This document shows, in pieces, positions 31,201-40,984 of a stretch of 64,000 nt of DNA. The notes beneath the pieces were generated by a model. It made no database searches. It was not told the DNA's origin and was given only the letters and a program-made list of their open reading frames with translations. A program made the position numbers and the translations under genes. Position 1 is the stretch's first letter. Each line of letters starts with the position of its first letter. Location of the stretch: contig CM060124.1 in assembly GCA_030522415.1 (NCBI GenBank), positions 30,254,754 through 30,318,753 of the forward strand. Reading direction: 5' to 3'. This stretch comes from Channallabes apus (taxonomy: Eukaryota > Chordata > Actinopteri > Siluriformes > Clariidae).

Positions 31201-33519
31201 ATTAAATAAATTTTTTCCTCAGAATTCTATACACAACACCCCATAATGACAACAAAATTGAGAAAGCACATGTACATAAGTATTCATAGCCTTTGCTATG
31301 AAGCTCAAAATTGAGCTCAGGCACATCCTGTTTCTCCTGATCACCCTTGAGATGTTTCTGCAGCTTAATTGGAGTCCACTTGTGGTAAATTCAGCTGATT
31401 GGACATGATTTGGAAAGGCACACACCTGTCTATATAAAGTCCCACAGTGGACGCTTCATGTCAGAGCACAAACCAAGCATGAAGTCAAAGGAATTGTCTG
31501 TAGACCTCCGAGACAGGATTGTCTCGAGGCACAAATCTGGGGAAGGTTACAGAAAAATGTCTGCTGCTTTGAAGGTCCCAATGAACACAGTGGCCTTTAT
31601 CATCCGTAAGTAGGAGAAGTTCAAAACCACCAGGACTCTTCCTAGAGCTGGCCGGCGATCTAAACTGATCAATTGGGGGAGAAGGGCCTTAGTCAGGGAG
31701 GTGACCAAGAACCCGATGGTCACTCTGTCAGAGCTCCAGAGGTCCTCTGTGGAGAGAGGAGAACCTCCCAGAAGGACAACCATCTCTGCAGCAATCCACC
31801 AATCAGGCCGATATGGTAGAGCGGCCAGAGAGTCTCATCAGACCTGAGAATTTTATTTCTCATAATCTGAGAGTCTTTCAGGTGCCTTTTGGCAAACTCC
31901 AGGCGGGCTGCCATGTGCCTTTTACTAAGGAGTGGCTTCCGTCTGGCCACTCGACCATATAGGACTGATTGGTGGATTGCTCATCTCAAGGATGATCAGG
32001 AGAAACAGGATGTACCTGAGCTCAATTTTGAGCTTCATGGCAAAGGCTATGAATACTTATGTACATGTGCTATCTCAATTGTTTTATTTTTAATAAATTT
32101 GCAAAAATCTTAAGTAAACTTTTTTCATGATGTCATTATGGGGTGTTGTGTGTACTGTAGAATCCTGATGAAAAAATTAATTTAATCCATTTTATAATAA
32201 GGCTGTGACATAACAAAATGTGGAAAAAGTGATGCGCTGTGAATACTTTCCAGATGCACATGTATCTCTTGTCTCCGCGGATTCAATGATCTCAGAGTCT
32301 AATTCGCCTAGAAAAAAGCTGTTGGCCTCAACCTCCGCTGTCCCTGCCTGCCTTGTGCCACTTGCTCAGCGCCGCTTGTCTCAAGTGTGACACAGAGGAC
32401 ACTGTGCCACCTGAGCTTCGACCCATGGACCCGCGCCATTCCCCCAGTTTGCCTTCAGAACAGTGGTGTCAAAAGTATTCACATTCATTACTTGAGTAGA
32501 AGTATAGATACTAGGGTTCAAAAATACTTCTTTAGAAGTTGAAGTATCAGCCCAAGCTTTTTACTTAAGTAAAAGTTTAAAAGTATTGGTTTCAAAACTA
32601 CTTAAAGTATAAAAGTAAAAGTACCGTGAGGGGCGACAAAAGCATTAAGGTCTCGCTTTCTGATCATGCGACGGGGGGGGGGGGGGGCGGGCATTGTGCG
32701 TGTTCTTATTATGCGACCGGAGGGGTTGCGCGTTCTGATCATAAAAATAGAGTAACAAGGCTATTTTTAAAAAGTAAGGAGTAGAAAGTACAGATAATTG
32801 CTTAAAAATGTAAGGAGTAGAAGTAAAAAGTCGGCTGAAAAATAATTACTCCAGTAAAGTATAGATACCCAAAATTTCTACTTAAGTAAGGTAACGAAGT
32901 ATTTGTACTTCGTTACTTGACACCTCTGCTTCAGAACCACGTTGCTTTTAACAAGTGTAACTACACTAAGACTACATATGTTTGAGCTGCGTTAAAGTGC
33001 ACTGAATAAAGACGAAGTTTGTGATTGTGACATCTGGTTCCTGCTGAATACAAAAGTTTTATTGCAGTTTATCATGTTTACTCATAAATCCTCTCAAAGT
33101 TTAAAACAAAAAACCCAAATGCCATGTAGTATGTGTTCTCTCTCTGTCTCTGTCTCTCTCTGTCTCTCTCTCTCTCTCTCTCTTAGAACCTTGTACTAAG
33201 TAATATTTACTAATGATGTGTTGAATTTCACATAAAATTTCATGTTATTGACTCAACAAAGCTGAAACTGACTTACAGCTAAATTATCATTAAAAATCTT
33301 TCATCCCAATGAAATCAAACATTTAATAATATTATACAGTATAATGTATAGTATAGTGTGTACAGTATGTATGTGTGTGTAATCCAGTAAGTGAGTGTAC
33401 ACACTACAACATCAATCAGCACACAGTTAAAACTCTGAACAATAATTCTGTGTAAGAGTGAGATGATGTTTCATACCGGACAGCGTGAGCAGAATCCGAG
33501 CCAAGTGCAGCATCTTCAT
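19423..33519 (-). CDS. CD22/Siglec-like inhibitory receptor gene (six exons traced)
   Basis: Exons on the minus strand: 33519-33477 (signal peptide [14 protein letters not shown]), 30343-29978 (V-type Ig), 29784-29530 (second Ig), 29416-29290 (transmembrane [20 protein letters not shown]), 29027-28973 (basic start of the tail), 19530-19423 (tail end). All junctions are GT-AG and the phases agree (1,1,1,2,0). The V domain has Cys in strand B (SIPCSY) and in strand E (SNCTLLI) and YRFRF where strand F usually has Cys; this is the Siglec-type disulfide and carries the Arg used for sialic acid in that family. The second domain has LTCDVSC and SGIYTCTW. The last exon holds KEEVTYASV, an ITIM. The intron before it is 9.4 kb and full of transposons, so the link to that exon is inferred from phase. 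Expected role: cell-surface inhibitory receptor of leukocytes. Confidence 0.75.
19610..20775 (-). mobile_element. Tc1-like element (CAGTGGCTTGCAAAAG family), right part lost
   Basis: The left end CAGTGGCTTGCAAAAGTATT follows TA at 19608-19609. The minus-strand transposase runs from about 20770 to 19827 with [38 protein letters not shown] and [13 protein letters not shown] single in-frame TGA near 20076 replaces the Trp after the QQDND block. The first ~50 codons and the right terminal repeat are missing; at 20775 the sequence passes directly into another Tc1. An isolated right end of the same family lies at about 28568-28806. Confidence 0.88.
20776..22310 (-). mobile_element. Tc1-like element (CAGTGGTGTGAAA family), copy 2, left end truncated
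   Basis: The right end ...AATAGTTTTTCACACCACTG stops at 22310 before TA and a TA microsatellite. On the left, the outermost ~80 bp of the terminal repeat are absent; the sequence begins inside it at CAAACACATTTAACTATTAG. Both this element and the one at its left have lost DNA at the junction, which points to a deletion rather than simple insertion. The transposase is intact. Confidence 0.9.
20914..21936 (-). CDS. Tc1-type transposase, open full-length frame
   Basis: 340 residues from [10 protein letters not shown] to GGPTSY with no stop or shift, the same length as other Tc1 transposases. It has the paired-like DNA-binding region ([20 protein letters not shown]), the hook GRP, and the catalytic blocks [24 protein letters not shown] and [12 protein letters not shown]. 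The spacing is DD34E. A Gly-rich strip ([13 protein letters not shown]) precedes the second Asp as usual. The element's left terminal repeat is truncated, so this copy is unlikely to move itself but could supply enzyme to relatives. It lies in the long intron of the CD22-like gene, same strand. Confidence 0.92.
   Translation of the reverse strand: MPRSKEIQEQMRTKVIEIYQSGKGYKAISKALGLQRTTVRAIIHKWQKHGTVVNLPRSGRPTEITPRAQRRLIREATKDPRTTSKELQASLASIKVSVHDSTIRKRLGKNGLHGRFPRRKPLLSKKNIKARLNFAKKHLNDCQDFWENTLWTDETKVELFGRCVSRYIWRKSNTAFQKKNIIPTVKYGGGSVMVWGCFAASGPGRLAVIDGTMNSTVYQKILKENVRPSVRQLKLKRSWVLQQDNDPKHTSKSTSEWLKKNKMKTLEWPSQSPDLNPIEMLWHDLKKAVHARKPSNKAELQQFCKDEWAKIPPERCKRLVASYRKRLIAVIAAKGGPTSY
22311..22362. 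repeat. (TA)n microsatellite
   Basis: About 50 bp of TA directly after the Tc1 end, perhaps grown from its TA target site. Confidence 0.95.
22653..22874. mobile_element. MITE of about 220 bp
   Basis: Perfect 18-bp terminal inverted repeats: AGGCTGAATCCCAATTCT at 22653-22670 and its complement at 22857-22874. Inner parts also pair (TACCCCTT ... TTAGCCC with GGGCTAAG ... GGGGTA), so the unit can fold into a hairpin. No coding capacity. The superfamily is unclear because the flanking duplication is not clean. Confidence 0.8.
23425..23670 (-). pseudogene. SAMD3-like protein, C-terminal exon fragment
   Basis: The minus-strand frame reads [19 protein letters not shown] ... [20 protein letters not shown] and stops. 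This pattern (…EGEEIL…, then FQxVxLELDG.KLSxKVQxLK at the end) is what I recall from the C-terminus of multi-copy fish proteins annotated as sterile alpha motif domain-containing 3-like. No SAM domain or further exons were found nearby. It is most likely a stranded exon or retro-fragment within the intron of the receptor gene. Confidence 0.4.
23700..25212. other. Intergenic; GC-rich block with possible first exon
   Basis: Mostly AT-rich with nothing recognised; a (TTTA)n run is at 24723-24750. At 24920-25200 the sequence is CpG-rich, and on the minus strand an open stretch ends in GTGTTCGAG followed by GTAAGTTT, a strong donor. It could be a first exon of an unknown transcript on that strand. 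No protein family was recognised. Confidence 0.3.
25213..25264. repeat. (GATA)n microsatellite
   Basis: Thirteen or so uninterrupted TAGA/GATA units. Confidence 0.95.
25265..27537. other. Intergenic, no gene recognised
   Basis: AT-rich DNA. A GC-rich part at 26150-26360 has overlapping open frames on both strands without recognisable content. At about 26410-26515 (minus) there is a fragment of the tRNA-box repeat family described at 50485: it joins CACATTAATCTGAGTCCTCA to ATGTAACA-type sequence. Confidence 0.4.
27538..27967 (-). CDS. Small two-exon ORF of unknown function
   Basis: On the minus strand ATGG|GTAAGC (27967-27964) is spliced to an exon starting at 27878 after TTCTATTTTATAG. The joined frame begins [20 protein letters not shown] and runs about 114 residues to TAA at 27538. 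It is rich in Ser, Asp and Pro, with no signal peptide or membrane segment. A second donor (GTAAGT) overlaps the stop, so a longer transcript is possible. A minus-strand TATAAAAAAATATA lies near 28050, about 85 nt upstream of the ATG. I recognise no family. It sits in the long intron of the receptor gene, next to a putative retroviral LTR on the other strand. Confidence 0.35.
28090..28520 (+). repeat. Putative solo retroviral LTR / promoter block
   Basis: The order of signals is that of a retroviral LTR: two AGGAGGAGTCAGAT repeats (about 28131 and 28155), two kappaB-type sites, TATAAAAG at 28332-28339, then AATAAA at 28443-28448 about 110 nt downstream, followed by a C/T-rich U5-like part. 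No primer-binding site or viral genes adjoin it, and the exact ends and target duplication were not resolved. It could instead be a host promoter divergent from the small ORF at 27.5-28 kb. If it is an LTR, it is an old, single one. Confidence 0.4.
28294..28315 (+). promoter_or_regulatory. Tandem kappaB sites
   Basis: GGGAAATTCC (28294-28303) and GGGACTTCCC (28306-28315) both fit GGGRNNYYCC. They are two bases apart and 16 bp upstream of the TATA box. Confidence 0.6.
28568..28806 (-). mobile_element. Isolated right end of a Tc1 (CAGTGGCTTGCAAAAG family)
   Basis: Reading leftward, the sequence is the inverse of the end at 19610: ...CCGAATACTTTTGCAAGCCACTG followed by TA at 28807. It also has the inner GGGGCTGAATAATTATGCAC part. 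No transposase accompanies it. It could be the missing end of the element at 19610 or a separate solo end; the sequence does not decide. Confidence 0.8.
30336..30617 (-). repeat. Duplicated V-exon acceptor region
   Basis: GAGAACACCTGTGTAGAGAA...GGAGAATAAAG occurs at 30336-30378, spanning the acceptor of the V-type Ig exon, and again at 30575-30617. The upstream copy is followed by no Ig coding sequence. It looks like the stump of a second V exon or a short tandem duplication. Confidence 0.7.
31124..32262 (+). mobile_element. Tc1-like element with internal inversion (CAGTGCATACAAAAAG family)
   Basis: The ends CAGTGCATACAAAAAGTATTC and GAATACTTTCCAGATGCACATG are inverted and next to TA. On the plus strand the N-terminal transposase part is visible ([45 protein letters not shown]) with a stop and a deletion. 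The following part appears on the minus strand at 31990-31840 ([20 protein letters not shown]), overlapping the plus-strand portion, so the middle is a partial inverted duplication. The catalytic core is gone. It lies in the intron between the signal-peptide and V exons of the receptor. Confidence 0.88.
32461..32928. mobile_element. hAT-type MITE with 8-bp target duplication
   Basis: The ends CAGTGGTGTCAAAAGTATTC and CGTTACTTGACACCTCTG are short inverted repeats of hAT type. The perfect 8-bp duplication CTTCAGAA flanks it at 32453-32460 and 32929-32936. The inside is rich in AAGTA and has a run of 16 or more G near 32672. No coding capacity. Confidence 0.92.
33139..33183. repeat. (CT)n microsatellite
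   Basis: Imperfect CT/TCTG run. Further simple repeats close by are (CA)n at 33705-33738, (CT)n at 33859-33897 and (CA)n at 34040-34064. Confidence 0.9.
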
Positions 33520-33856
33520 CTCTTCTTCAGTAAGAACTTCACACACTCAGTGTTGGGTCTGTGTGTATAAACTGAGCTCATTGACTCGGTTAAGAAACAT
33601 GAGAACTTCCTGAATTAAAGAATATACCAGCTATAGCTACAAAACCACAGCTCAAGAGTGTGAAGAGAGACAGGAAAGTGAGCAGAGGCCTCTTTTTCAC
33701 ACATGCACACACACACACACGCACACACACACACACAATTATAAAAATCAATTCAGAAATAAGCTTTGTGAATTATGTTGTTAATTATGTATTTTTTCTA
33801 AATAATATATGAAATGTAATTTAATTCAATTGCTTTTAATGAATATGGAGTAGCCA

Positions 33857-33898
<42 letters not shown>

Positions 33899-34079
33899 CC
33901 TCGACCCCCACCCCTATTTATTTTCCTGTTATAATGGTTTAAGACTCTTTTGGTGTTATAGCCATACTGGGTACATGATTTTTTCTTACTACTTCCAGGA
34001 AGTCATTTTACGGTAGTCCTCACGTCTCACGACAGTCAGTACACACACACACACACACACACACTCAGGGTGCCCATGT

Positions 34080-34220
34080 CAACCACCAAAAGTGTCTACG
34101 TTACAATGGGCACGTGAGCATCAGATCTGGAACACAGAGCAGTGGAAGAAGGAGACAGAATTGCTGAATCATGTTTTCTTTTACATGTGGATGGCCAATT
34201 GTTTCATGTATTACTTTGTA
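34080..34220 (+). pseudogene. Tc1 transposase fragment
   Basis: The plus frame reads STLQWAREHQIWNTEQWKK, matching the segment just before the first catalytic Asp of Tc1 transposases (WAREH..W..EQWKKV.WSDES), but the catalytic motif itself is lost. No ends were identified. Confidence 0.55.
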
Positions 34221-34446
34221 GTATTTCAACCTAAACATGTTGACCAAGTACAGTACACCCCTTCACTCAAACAGGTGAAAAATAGTCAAAAAAACAAACA
34301 AACAAATAAACAAACTCTCTCTCGCTCTCTCTGCGCATGCGCGGTGTGGCAGGGAAGCGAGTGTGGCGTGTAGAGTGCGTTAGAGCGATTAGCGTTTTGT
34401 GCATTTTTTTTCTTTCGCCATTTATTACATCTTTTGGCTTTAAATA

Positions 34447-34500
34447 CAGTGGCGTTTCTAGGATTTTCAGTTAAGGGGGGCTCAGCCCCCATAGATGTTT
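34447..34500 (+). repeat. Left end of a hAT-like element
   Basis: CAGTGGCGTTTCTAGGATTT followed by GGGGGGCTCAGCCCCC resembles ends of non-autonomous hAT elements in fish. The matching right end was not found. Confidence 0.4.
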
Positions 34501-34882
34501 AACACACATTTGTCTTGTTCAGAATCAGTACTCAAATGAGTCTTCTTGATCACACATGCTGATTACAGTGTAAACCTTTTTCTAAGTACAGGTATGATCA
34601 GAAAAATGTAACCAGAAAACAGCATATAACTTTAAACTTATACAATATAAACAACACACCTATGAGGATGGACAATGGAATAAACTGTGTGGGGGCCAAT
34701 AGTGTCAAACATTTATCTGTTCATTCTTTAACAATACTGCTATTTTTTGTTGGAAACTGGCAGACATAAAAATTGTGAAAAATAGTTTCTGATGCAATGA
34801 CTTCAATCAATGTTGGGAACCCAGTATTAATGTGCCTGAGAGGCTGCAGTTTCAGAGAACTGAACTGTAGAACTGAACAGAG

Positions 34883-34997
34883 AACTGGAGATGGAAGGTT
34901 TTTCAAGTCACATGGTTGTAGGTCTCCAAATGAGCAGCAGGTAAGAATAGAACATCTTTTTATTTCATGTGACTTGAAAAACCTTCTATCTACAGTT
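34883..34997. repeat. 32-bp hairpin
   Basis: Arms 34883-34914 and 34966-34997 are inverted repeats with 30 of 32 positions matching (GAAGGTTTTTCAAGTCACATG core), around a 51-nt loop. No coding. It could be the relic of a small palindromic element or a structured RNA. Confidence 0.8.
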
Positions 34998-36989
34998 AAA
35001 TATAAATATCAAAACTTTGATCATGTTATCTAGTTTAAATGAGTGTTTTAGCTACATAAATAAGACAGTAGGTTCTCTATTCAACCCCTTAAAATTTCAT
35101 AGCTACTAGGCTATTTATTCAAATTCATTAATATAGACAAACATTGTTTTAATGTAATTAAACAAAGCATCTTTCTAATATCACTTTTTTGTTGTTGTTT
35201 CTATTCATTAAAAAAGTAACCTTTTCTAAATCAAAGTGACAAAAACCCTACTCTAAGGCTAATAAATGTATTTTACGATTTGGGACATTGTTTAATACAA
35301 TATTTATTACAAAAAAAAAAAAAATTCTATCTCTGTAAATCACACTGCTATACAGTTAAACGAGAGCACTGAATGCTGTCTGTCACTATTTTTAATAATT
35401 TTTGTTCATAACTCTATGGTAGTTAATGCCATATGCACTGTGTAATGTTTTATATAGAAGGTTAGGTTTTCTAATTAAAACAGTAACAGCATGATAGTTT
35501 TATAAAGTAGACTGTAGGGTCATAGAGTCTGTATTAAAGGCTTCATGTTCACTAGAGGAAACAGCTGGTGTGATGAGGGTGAACACAGAGAAGATTTAAC
35601 TGAATTATCCCTCATGACATTTTGTAAACTGTATTTATGAGAAAGAACTGCACTGATGCAGATATAACAATTTATCGGAAAACACACACCTTGGCTTAGT
35701 CCTGCCTCTGGTGATTTGAAGACCCGCTGAAAGACGGGGAGGAGCCGAAGTCTGCCGACACTTTAATATGAAATTTAAAGGGAATGATGGGGGACCAGCA
35801 ATTTGTGTCTGAGTATGATTGTGAAAAATGGCCTAGCAACGCCCATGTTTATACAGTGGTGTGAAAAACTATTTGCCCCCTTCATGATTTCTTATTCTTT
35901 TGCATGTTTGTCACACTTAAATGTTTCTGCTCATCAAAAACCGTTAACTATTAGTCAAAGATAACATAATTGAACACAAAATGCAGTTTTTAAATGAAGG
36001 TTTACGTTATTAAGGGAGGAAAAAAAACTCCAAATCTACATGGCCCTGAGTGAAAAAGTGATTGCCCCACTTGTTAAAAAATAACTTAACTCTGGTTTAT
36101 CACACCTGAGTTCAATTTCTGTAGTCACCCCCAGGCCTGATTACTGCCACACCTGTTTCAATCAAGAAATCACTTAAATAGGAGCTACCTGACACAGAGA
36201 AGTAGACCAAAAGCACCTCAAAAGCTAGACAGCATGCCAAGATCCAAAGAAATTCATGAGAAGAAAAGTAATTGAGATCTATCAGTCTGGTGAAGTTTAT
36301 AAAGCCATTTCTAAAGCTTTGGGACTCCAGCGAACCACAGTGAGAGCCATTATCAACAAATGGCAAAAACATTGAACAGGGGTGAACCTTCCCAGGAGTG
36401 GCCGGCCGACCAAAATTACACCAAGAGCGCAGAGACAACTCATCCGAGAGGCCACAAAAGACCCCAGGACAACATCTAAAGAACTGCAGGCCTCACTTGC
36501 CTCAATTAAGGTCAGTGTTCACGACTCCACCATAAGAAAGAGACTGGGCAGAAACTGCCTGCATGGCAGATTTCCAAGGCGCAAACCACTTTTAAGCAAA
36601 AAGAACATTAAGGCTCGTCTCAATTTTGCTAAAAAAAACATCTCAATGATTGCCAAGACTTTTGGGAAAATACCTTGTGGACCGACGAGACAAAAGTTGA
36701 ACTTTTTGGAAGGTGCGTGTCCCGTTACATCTGGCGTAAAAGTAACACATCATTTCAGAAAAAGAACATCATACCAACAGTAAAATATGGTGGTGGTAGT
36801 GTGATGGTCTGGGGTTGTTTTGCTGCTTCAGGACCTGGAAGGCTTGCTGTGATAGATGGAACCATGAATTCTACTGTACCAAAAAATCCTGAAGGAGAAA
36901 GTCCGGCCATCTGTTCGTCAACTCAAGCTGAAGCGATCTTGGGTGCTGCAGCAGGACAATGACCCAAAACACACCAGCAAATCCACGTC

Positions 36990-39919
36990 TTAGAAATTAG
37001 AGCGTAAATGGCGTCAAACTAAATTGTTGGTATTTCAAATAGCATGGAAAGAGAGCATCCTGACCTATAGGAAAGCTCTTAGTGTAGCTAGATCAACGTA
37101 TCTCTCCACTCTTATAGAAGAAAATAAAAAGAATCCTAGATTTTTATTTAATACCGTAGGAAAATTAACCAGAAATAAGACCACTACAGAAATCTCCACA
37201 ACAACATCATGCAATAGTGAGGATTTCATGAACTTTTTAAATAATAAAATTGTAAATATCAGGCATAAAATTGAGGCTTTGAAACCAAACAATGTAATTG
37301 ATACAGATGTTAACCTAGCCATGTCAGATTCAAACCTAGAATACTTTACTCCTCTTGAAGAGAATGAACTAATTTCACTCATCTCTTCTGCAAATTCATC
37401 AACCTGTATATTAGATCCTATACCGACACATTTTCTTAAACAGATAGTACCAGTAATAACAGAACCGCTGTTGAGAATAATTAATTCCTCACTCAGCATT
37501 GGTTATGTTCCAAAATCTTTTAAAGTAGCAGTTATCAAACCAATAATTAAGAAACCTGACCTCGACCCCTGTCAGCTGTCCAATTACAGGCCAATATCAA
37601 ACCTCCCCTTTATCTCTAAGATTCTGGAAAAGATAGTAGCGGAGCAGCTATGCTCATATCTACATAGAAATGGCATACATGAACTGTATCAGTCAGGATT
37701 TAGGCCTCATCACAGCACAGAAACAGCACTCGTTAAAGTAGTAAATGACCTCCTATTGGCCTCTGATTAGGGTTGTATAACTATGCTTGTATTACTCGAC
37801 CTCAGTGCAGCTTTTGACACTATTGATCATGCTATTCTTCTTCACATATTAGAAAATGTAGTATGAATTAAGGGTACAGCCCTCTCCTGGCTCAGATCCT
37901 ATTTGACCGATCGTTATCAGTATGTAGACTTAAATGGTGATTATTCTGCATGTTCTCTAGTGGAGTTTGGCGTTCCGCAGGGTTCAGTTTTAGGCCCACT
38001 GCTTTTTTCCCTTTACATGCTTCCTCTGGGCAACATAATCCGTAAGCATGGTATTAGTTTTCATTGTTATGCTGACGACACACAGCTATACGTCTCAACA
38101 AAACCTGATGAGAAAAACCATCTTACTAAAGTTGAGCAATGTGTGCAGGACATAAGAAATTGGATGCTAATTAACTTCCTTCTGCTTAATCCGGATAAGA
38201 CAGAAGTTCTTGTCATAGGACCGCATACAGCTAGAAGTAAAATCTTAGATCACACCGTAACTTTAGATGGCCTTTCTGTTCCGTCAAGTGCAACAGTAAA
38301 AGACCTCGGCGTGATTATAGATTCCAGCCTTTCATTTGAAGCTCATGTAGATAATATCACCAGGATAGCATTCTTTCACCTCAGAAATATTGCCAAGATA
38401 AGAAATATATTGTCGCTAAACGATGCAGAAAAACTAGTTCATGCTTTTATCACTTCTAGGTTGGACTATTGTAATGCCTTACTGTCTGGTTGTTCAGTTA
38501 GGTGCATAAACAAGCTTCAGCTAGTCCAGAATGCAGCAGCGAGAGTTCTCACTAGAACCAGAAGGTATGAGCACATCACCCCTATCCTATCTTCACTGCA
38601 TTGGCTCCCTGTGAAATTTCGCATTGATTTTAAAATACTACTCTTGACATATAAAGCATTAAATGGTCTCGCGCCGCAGTATCTGAGCGAACTGCTAGTG
38701 TCTTATGATCTGCCACGCATACTTCGGTCAAAGGATGCAGGCTGCTTATCAGTACCGCGTATTATGAAAACTACAGCTGGGGGCAGAGCTTTTTCTTACA
38801 AAGCCCCAAAATTATGGAATAGTCTTCCAAATAGTGTTTGGGACTCAGACACAGTCTCAGTGTTTAAGTCTAGGCTTAAAACCTATTTATTTAGCCAAGC
38901 ATTTTTATGAATAGATTTGCCATAAGGTAAAGGAGCAGATCTGGGGGACTCATGGACGTAGAGTATTATGGTGAACTGGCATGTTTAGATGCTGTCTCAT
39001 TTGATCACTCAGGTTTGTTGACGGTGAGGTGATTGTTTGCTTTACATCTCAGGGAGCCCTCATGTTTGTGTTTCCTTCTGGCTCTCCCTTTTAGTTATGC
39101 TGTCATAGTTAGTCCTGCCGGAGTCCCTGCTTGCACTCTACAGTAAATATACATTCACATTATACATTGTGACTGTGACCATACCTAATTGCAATCTCTC
39201 CTCCTCTTCTCTTTCTCCCCTCTTTCTCTTTCCTCTCTCCCCCTGTCTCCCCCTTTCACTCTTTCTCTCTCTCTCTGTCGAGCTACACATGTCGTTCCTG
39301 AGCTGCCAGTGATCCAGACTCCCTCTGCCCTCCAGACCTGTCTGATCCATCCTGGTGCCCCGTTTCTGGTTGGAGGTCTCGTCGCATGCATGCCCCGTGT
39401 GTCTCTTTGGGATGCGTCTGGTGTCTGGGGATGATTCTATCTACTTAGAAGATGGTTCTGGCCTCGACTGGTGTTGTCAGCTGTTTCTCTGAGGACTTGA
39501 CAATTCGATAGTTCAGGACTGGAACTTTCTACAAGTCTATCTGAGTCTCCAATAACTACTGGACTCCATTTTACATCAACTATTATAACATCAATTAACA
39601 TCAACTATTATAGCTGAACCTAACACTTAACACTGTATAAATCCAGATAATTTCCTGCTATCTGTTTCACGCAGATGAGGATGGGTTCCCTGTTGAGTCT
39701 GGTTCCTCTCAAGGTTTCTTCCTATTACCATCTCAGGGAGTTTTTCCTTGCCACTGTCGCCCTCGGGCTTGCTCACCAGGGACTATCTGAACATTTTGAT
39801 TCATACACATTCACATTCCATACAAACTTAAATAATTCTTTTGATTGTGTAAAGCTGTTTTGAGAAAATGTCAATTGTTAAAAGCGCTATACAAATAAAA
39901 CTGAATAATGAATAATGAA
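36990..39919 (+). mobile_element. L2-like LINE, 5' truncated
   Basis: A 3' portion of an L2-type LINE ending in GCGCTATACAAATAAAACTG and short GAATAAT units, as fish L2 elements do. The 3' UTR has a CT-rich stretch at 39193-39275. It is inserted in the catalytic domain of the Tc1 transposase; only a few bases (CTCT-like) are duplicated. Confidence 0.85.
37024..38910 (+). pseudogene. L2 reverse transcriptase ORF with two in-frame stops
   Basis: One frame runs throughout with only two stops, TAG at 37768 and TGA at 37864. The blocks are, in order, [49 protein letters not shown] (first catalytic Asp), [25 protein letters not shown] (catalytic YADD), [13 protein letters not shown] and the C-terminal part ending in [14 protein letters not shown]. 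The endonuclease is missing by 5' truncation. Confidence 0.88.
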
Positions 39920-40984
39920 CCTCTGAATGGCTGAAGAAAAACAAAATGAAGACTTTGGAGTGGCCTAGTCAAAGTCCTGACCTGAATCGTATTGAGATGT
40001 TGTGGCAGGACCTTAAAAAGGCGGTTCATGCTAGAAAACCCTCAAATAAAGCTGAATTACAACAATTCTGCAAGATGAGTGGGCCAAAATTCCTCCAGAG
40101 CGCTGTAAAAGACTCGTTGCAAGTTATCGCAAATGCTTGATTGCAGTTATTGCTGCTAAGGGTGGCCCAACCAGTTATTAGGTTCAGGGGGCAATTACTT
40201 TTTCACACAGGGCCATGTAGGTTTGGATTTTTTTTCTCCCTTAATAATAAAACCCCTCATTTAAAAACTGCATTTTGTGTTTATTTGTGTTATCTTTGAC
40301 TAATAGTTAAATGTGTTTGATGATCAGAAATATTTTTGTGTGACAAACATGTGACAAACATGCAAAAGAATAAGAAATCAGGAGGAAAATAGTTTTTCAC
40401 ACCACTGTATATCTGACAGTGTGATAGCAGCAGAACTGTCCAGATACGGACGCCTAGTCTCCGCTATAAAGAAAATCCCTCTTGGCTGTAAATCACCTCT
40501 GATTAAACACCTTATATCTTTTAGGAGAGTTGGTTTTATGATTTTTAAAGAGGGTGTTGAAGAGCTAAATGCCATTTTTAAATTCAGAGTTGAAAATTTT
40601 GATTATAATATATTCGCCTCCTCAGACAGCGATATAAAATGTTTCAAATGTGGTGCAATGGGACATCTTGTCGGTGCTTGTCCTGAAAGACAGAGTGATC
40701 CTGATGCTCCTGAGCGACCGGGTCAAGACGCCACCATGCCAGCCGTGGCTGTTCCCCCTGCGACTACGCCTTGGCCGTCTGCTGAAGGGCCCAGAAATGA
40801 TGCTTAACCAGAGCCCAAAGAGAACGAAACCCAAGCAACATGCTCGACTAAACCGGACAGAGGGAAACCCAACATGACCCAACCGGCACCGGAGAGGCTG
40901 AGCACGACTGATAAGGTCACAGAGGGCTCGGGTGCAGCACTGGAGCTACCTGTCCACTCGGTGATGGGTACAAGGGCGCTCAAC

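Larger units (their letters stand above)
35854..40407 (+). mobile_element. Tc1-like element (CAGTGGTGTGAAA family), copy 3, split by an L2
   Basis: Ends CAGTGGTGTGAAAAACTATT and AATAGTTTTTCACACCACTG, each beside TA (35852-35853, 40408-40409). The transposase is on the plus strand (about 36235-36985 and 39920-40180) with small deletions, frameshifts and a stop. The [12 protein letters not shown] block ends at about 36990 where the L2 starts, and [15 protein letters not shown] continues at about 39920 after it. Confidence 0.92.

Noticed and set aside
39138..39434. Open frames in the CT-rich stretch
   Set aside because: Low-complexity 3' UTR of the L2 element.
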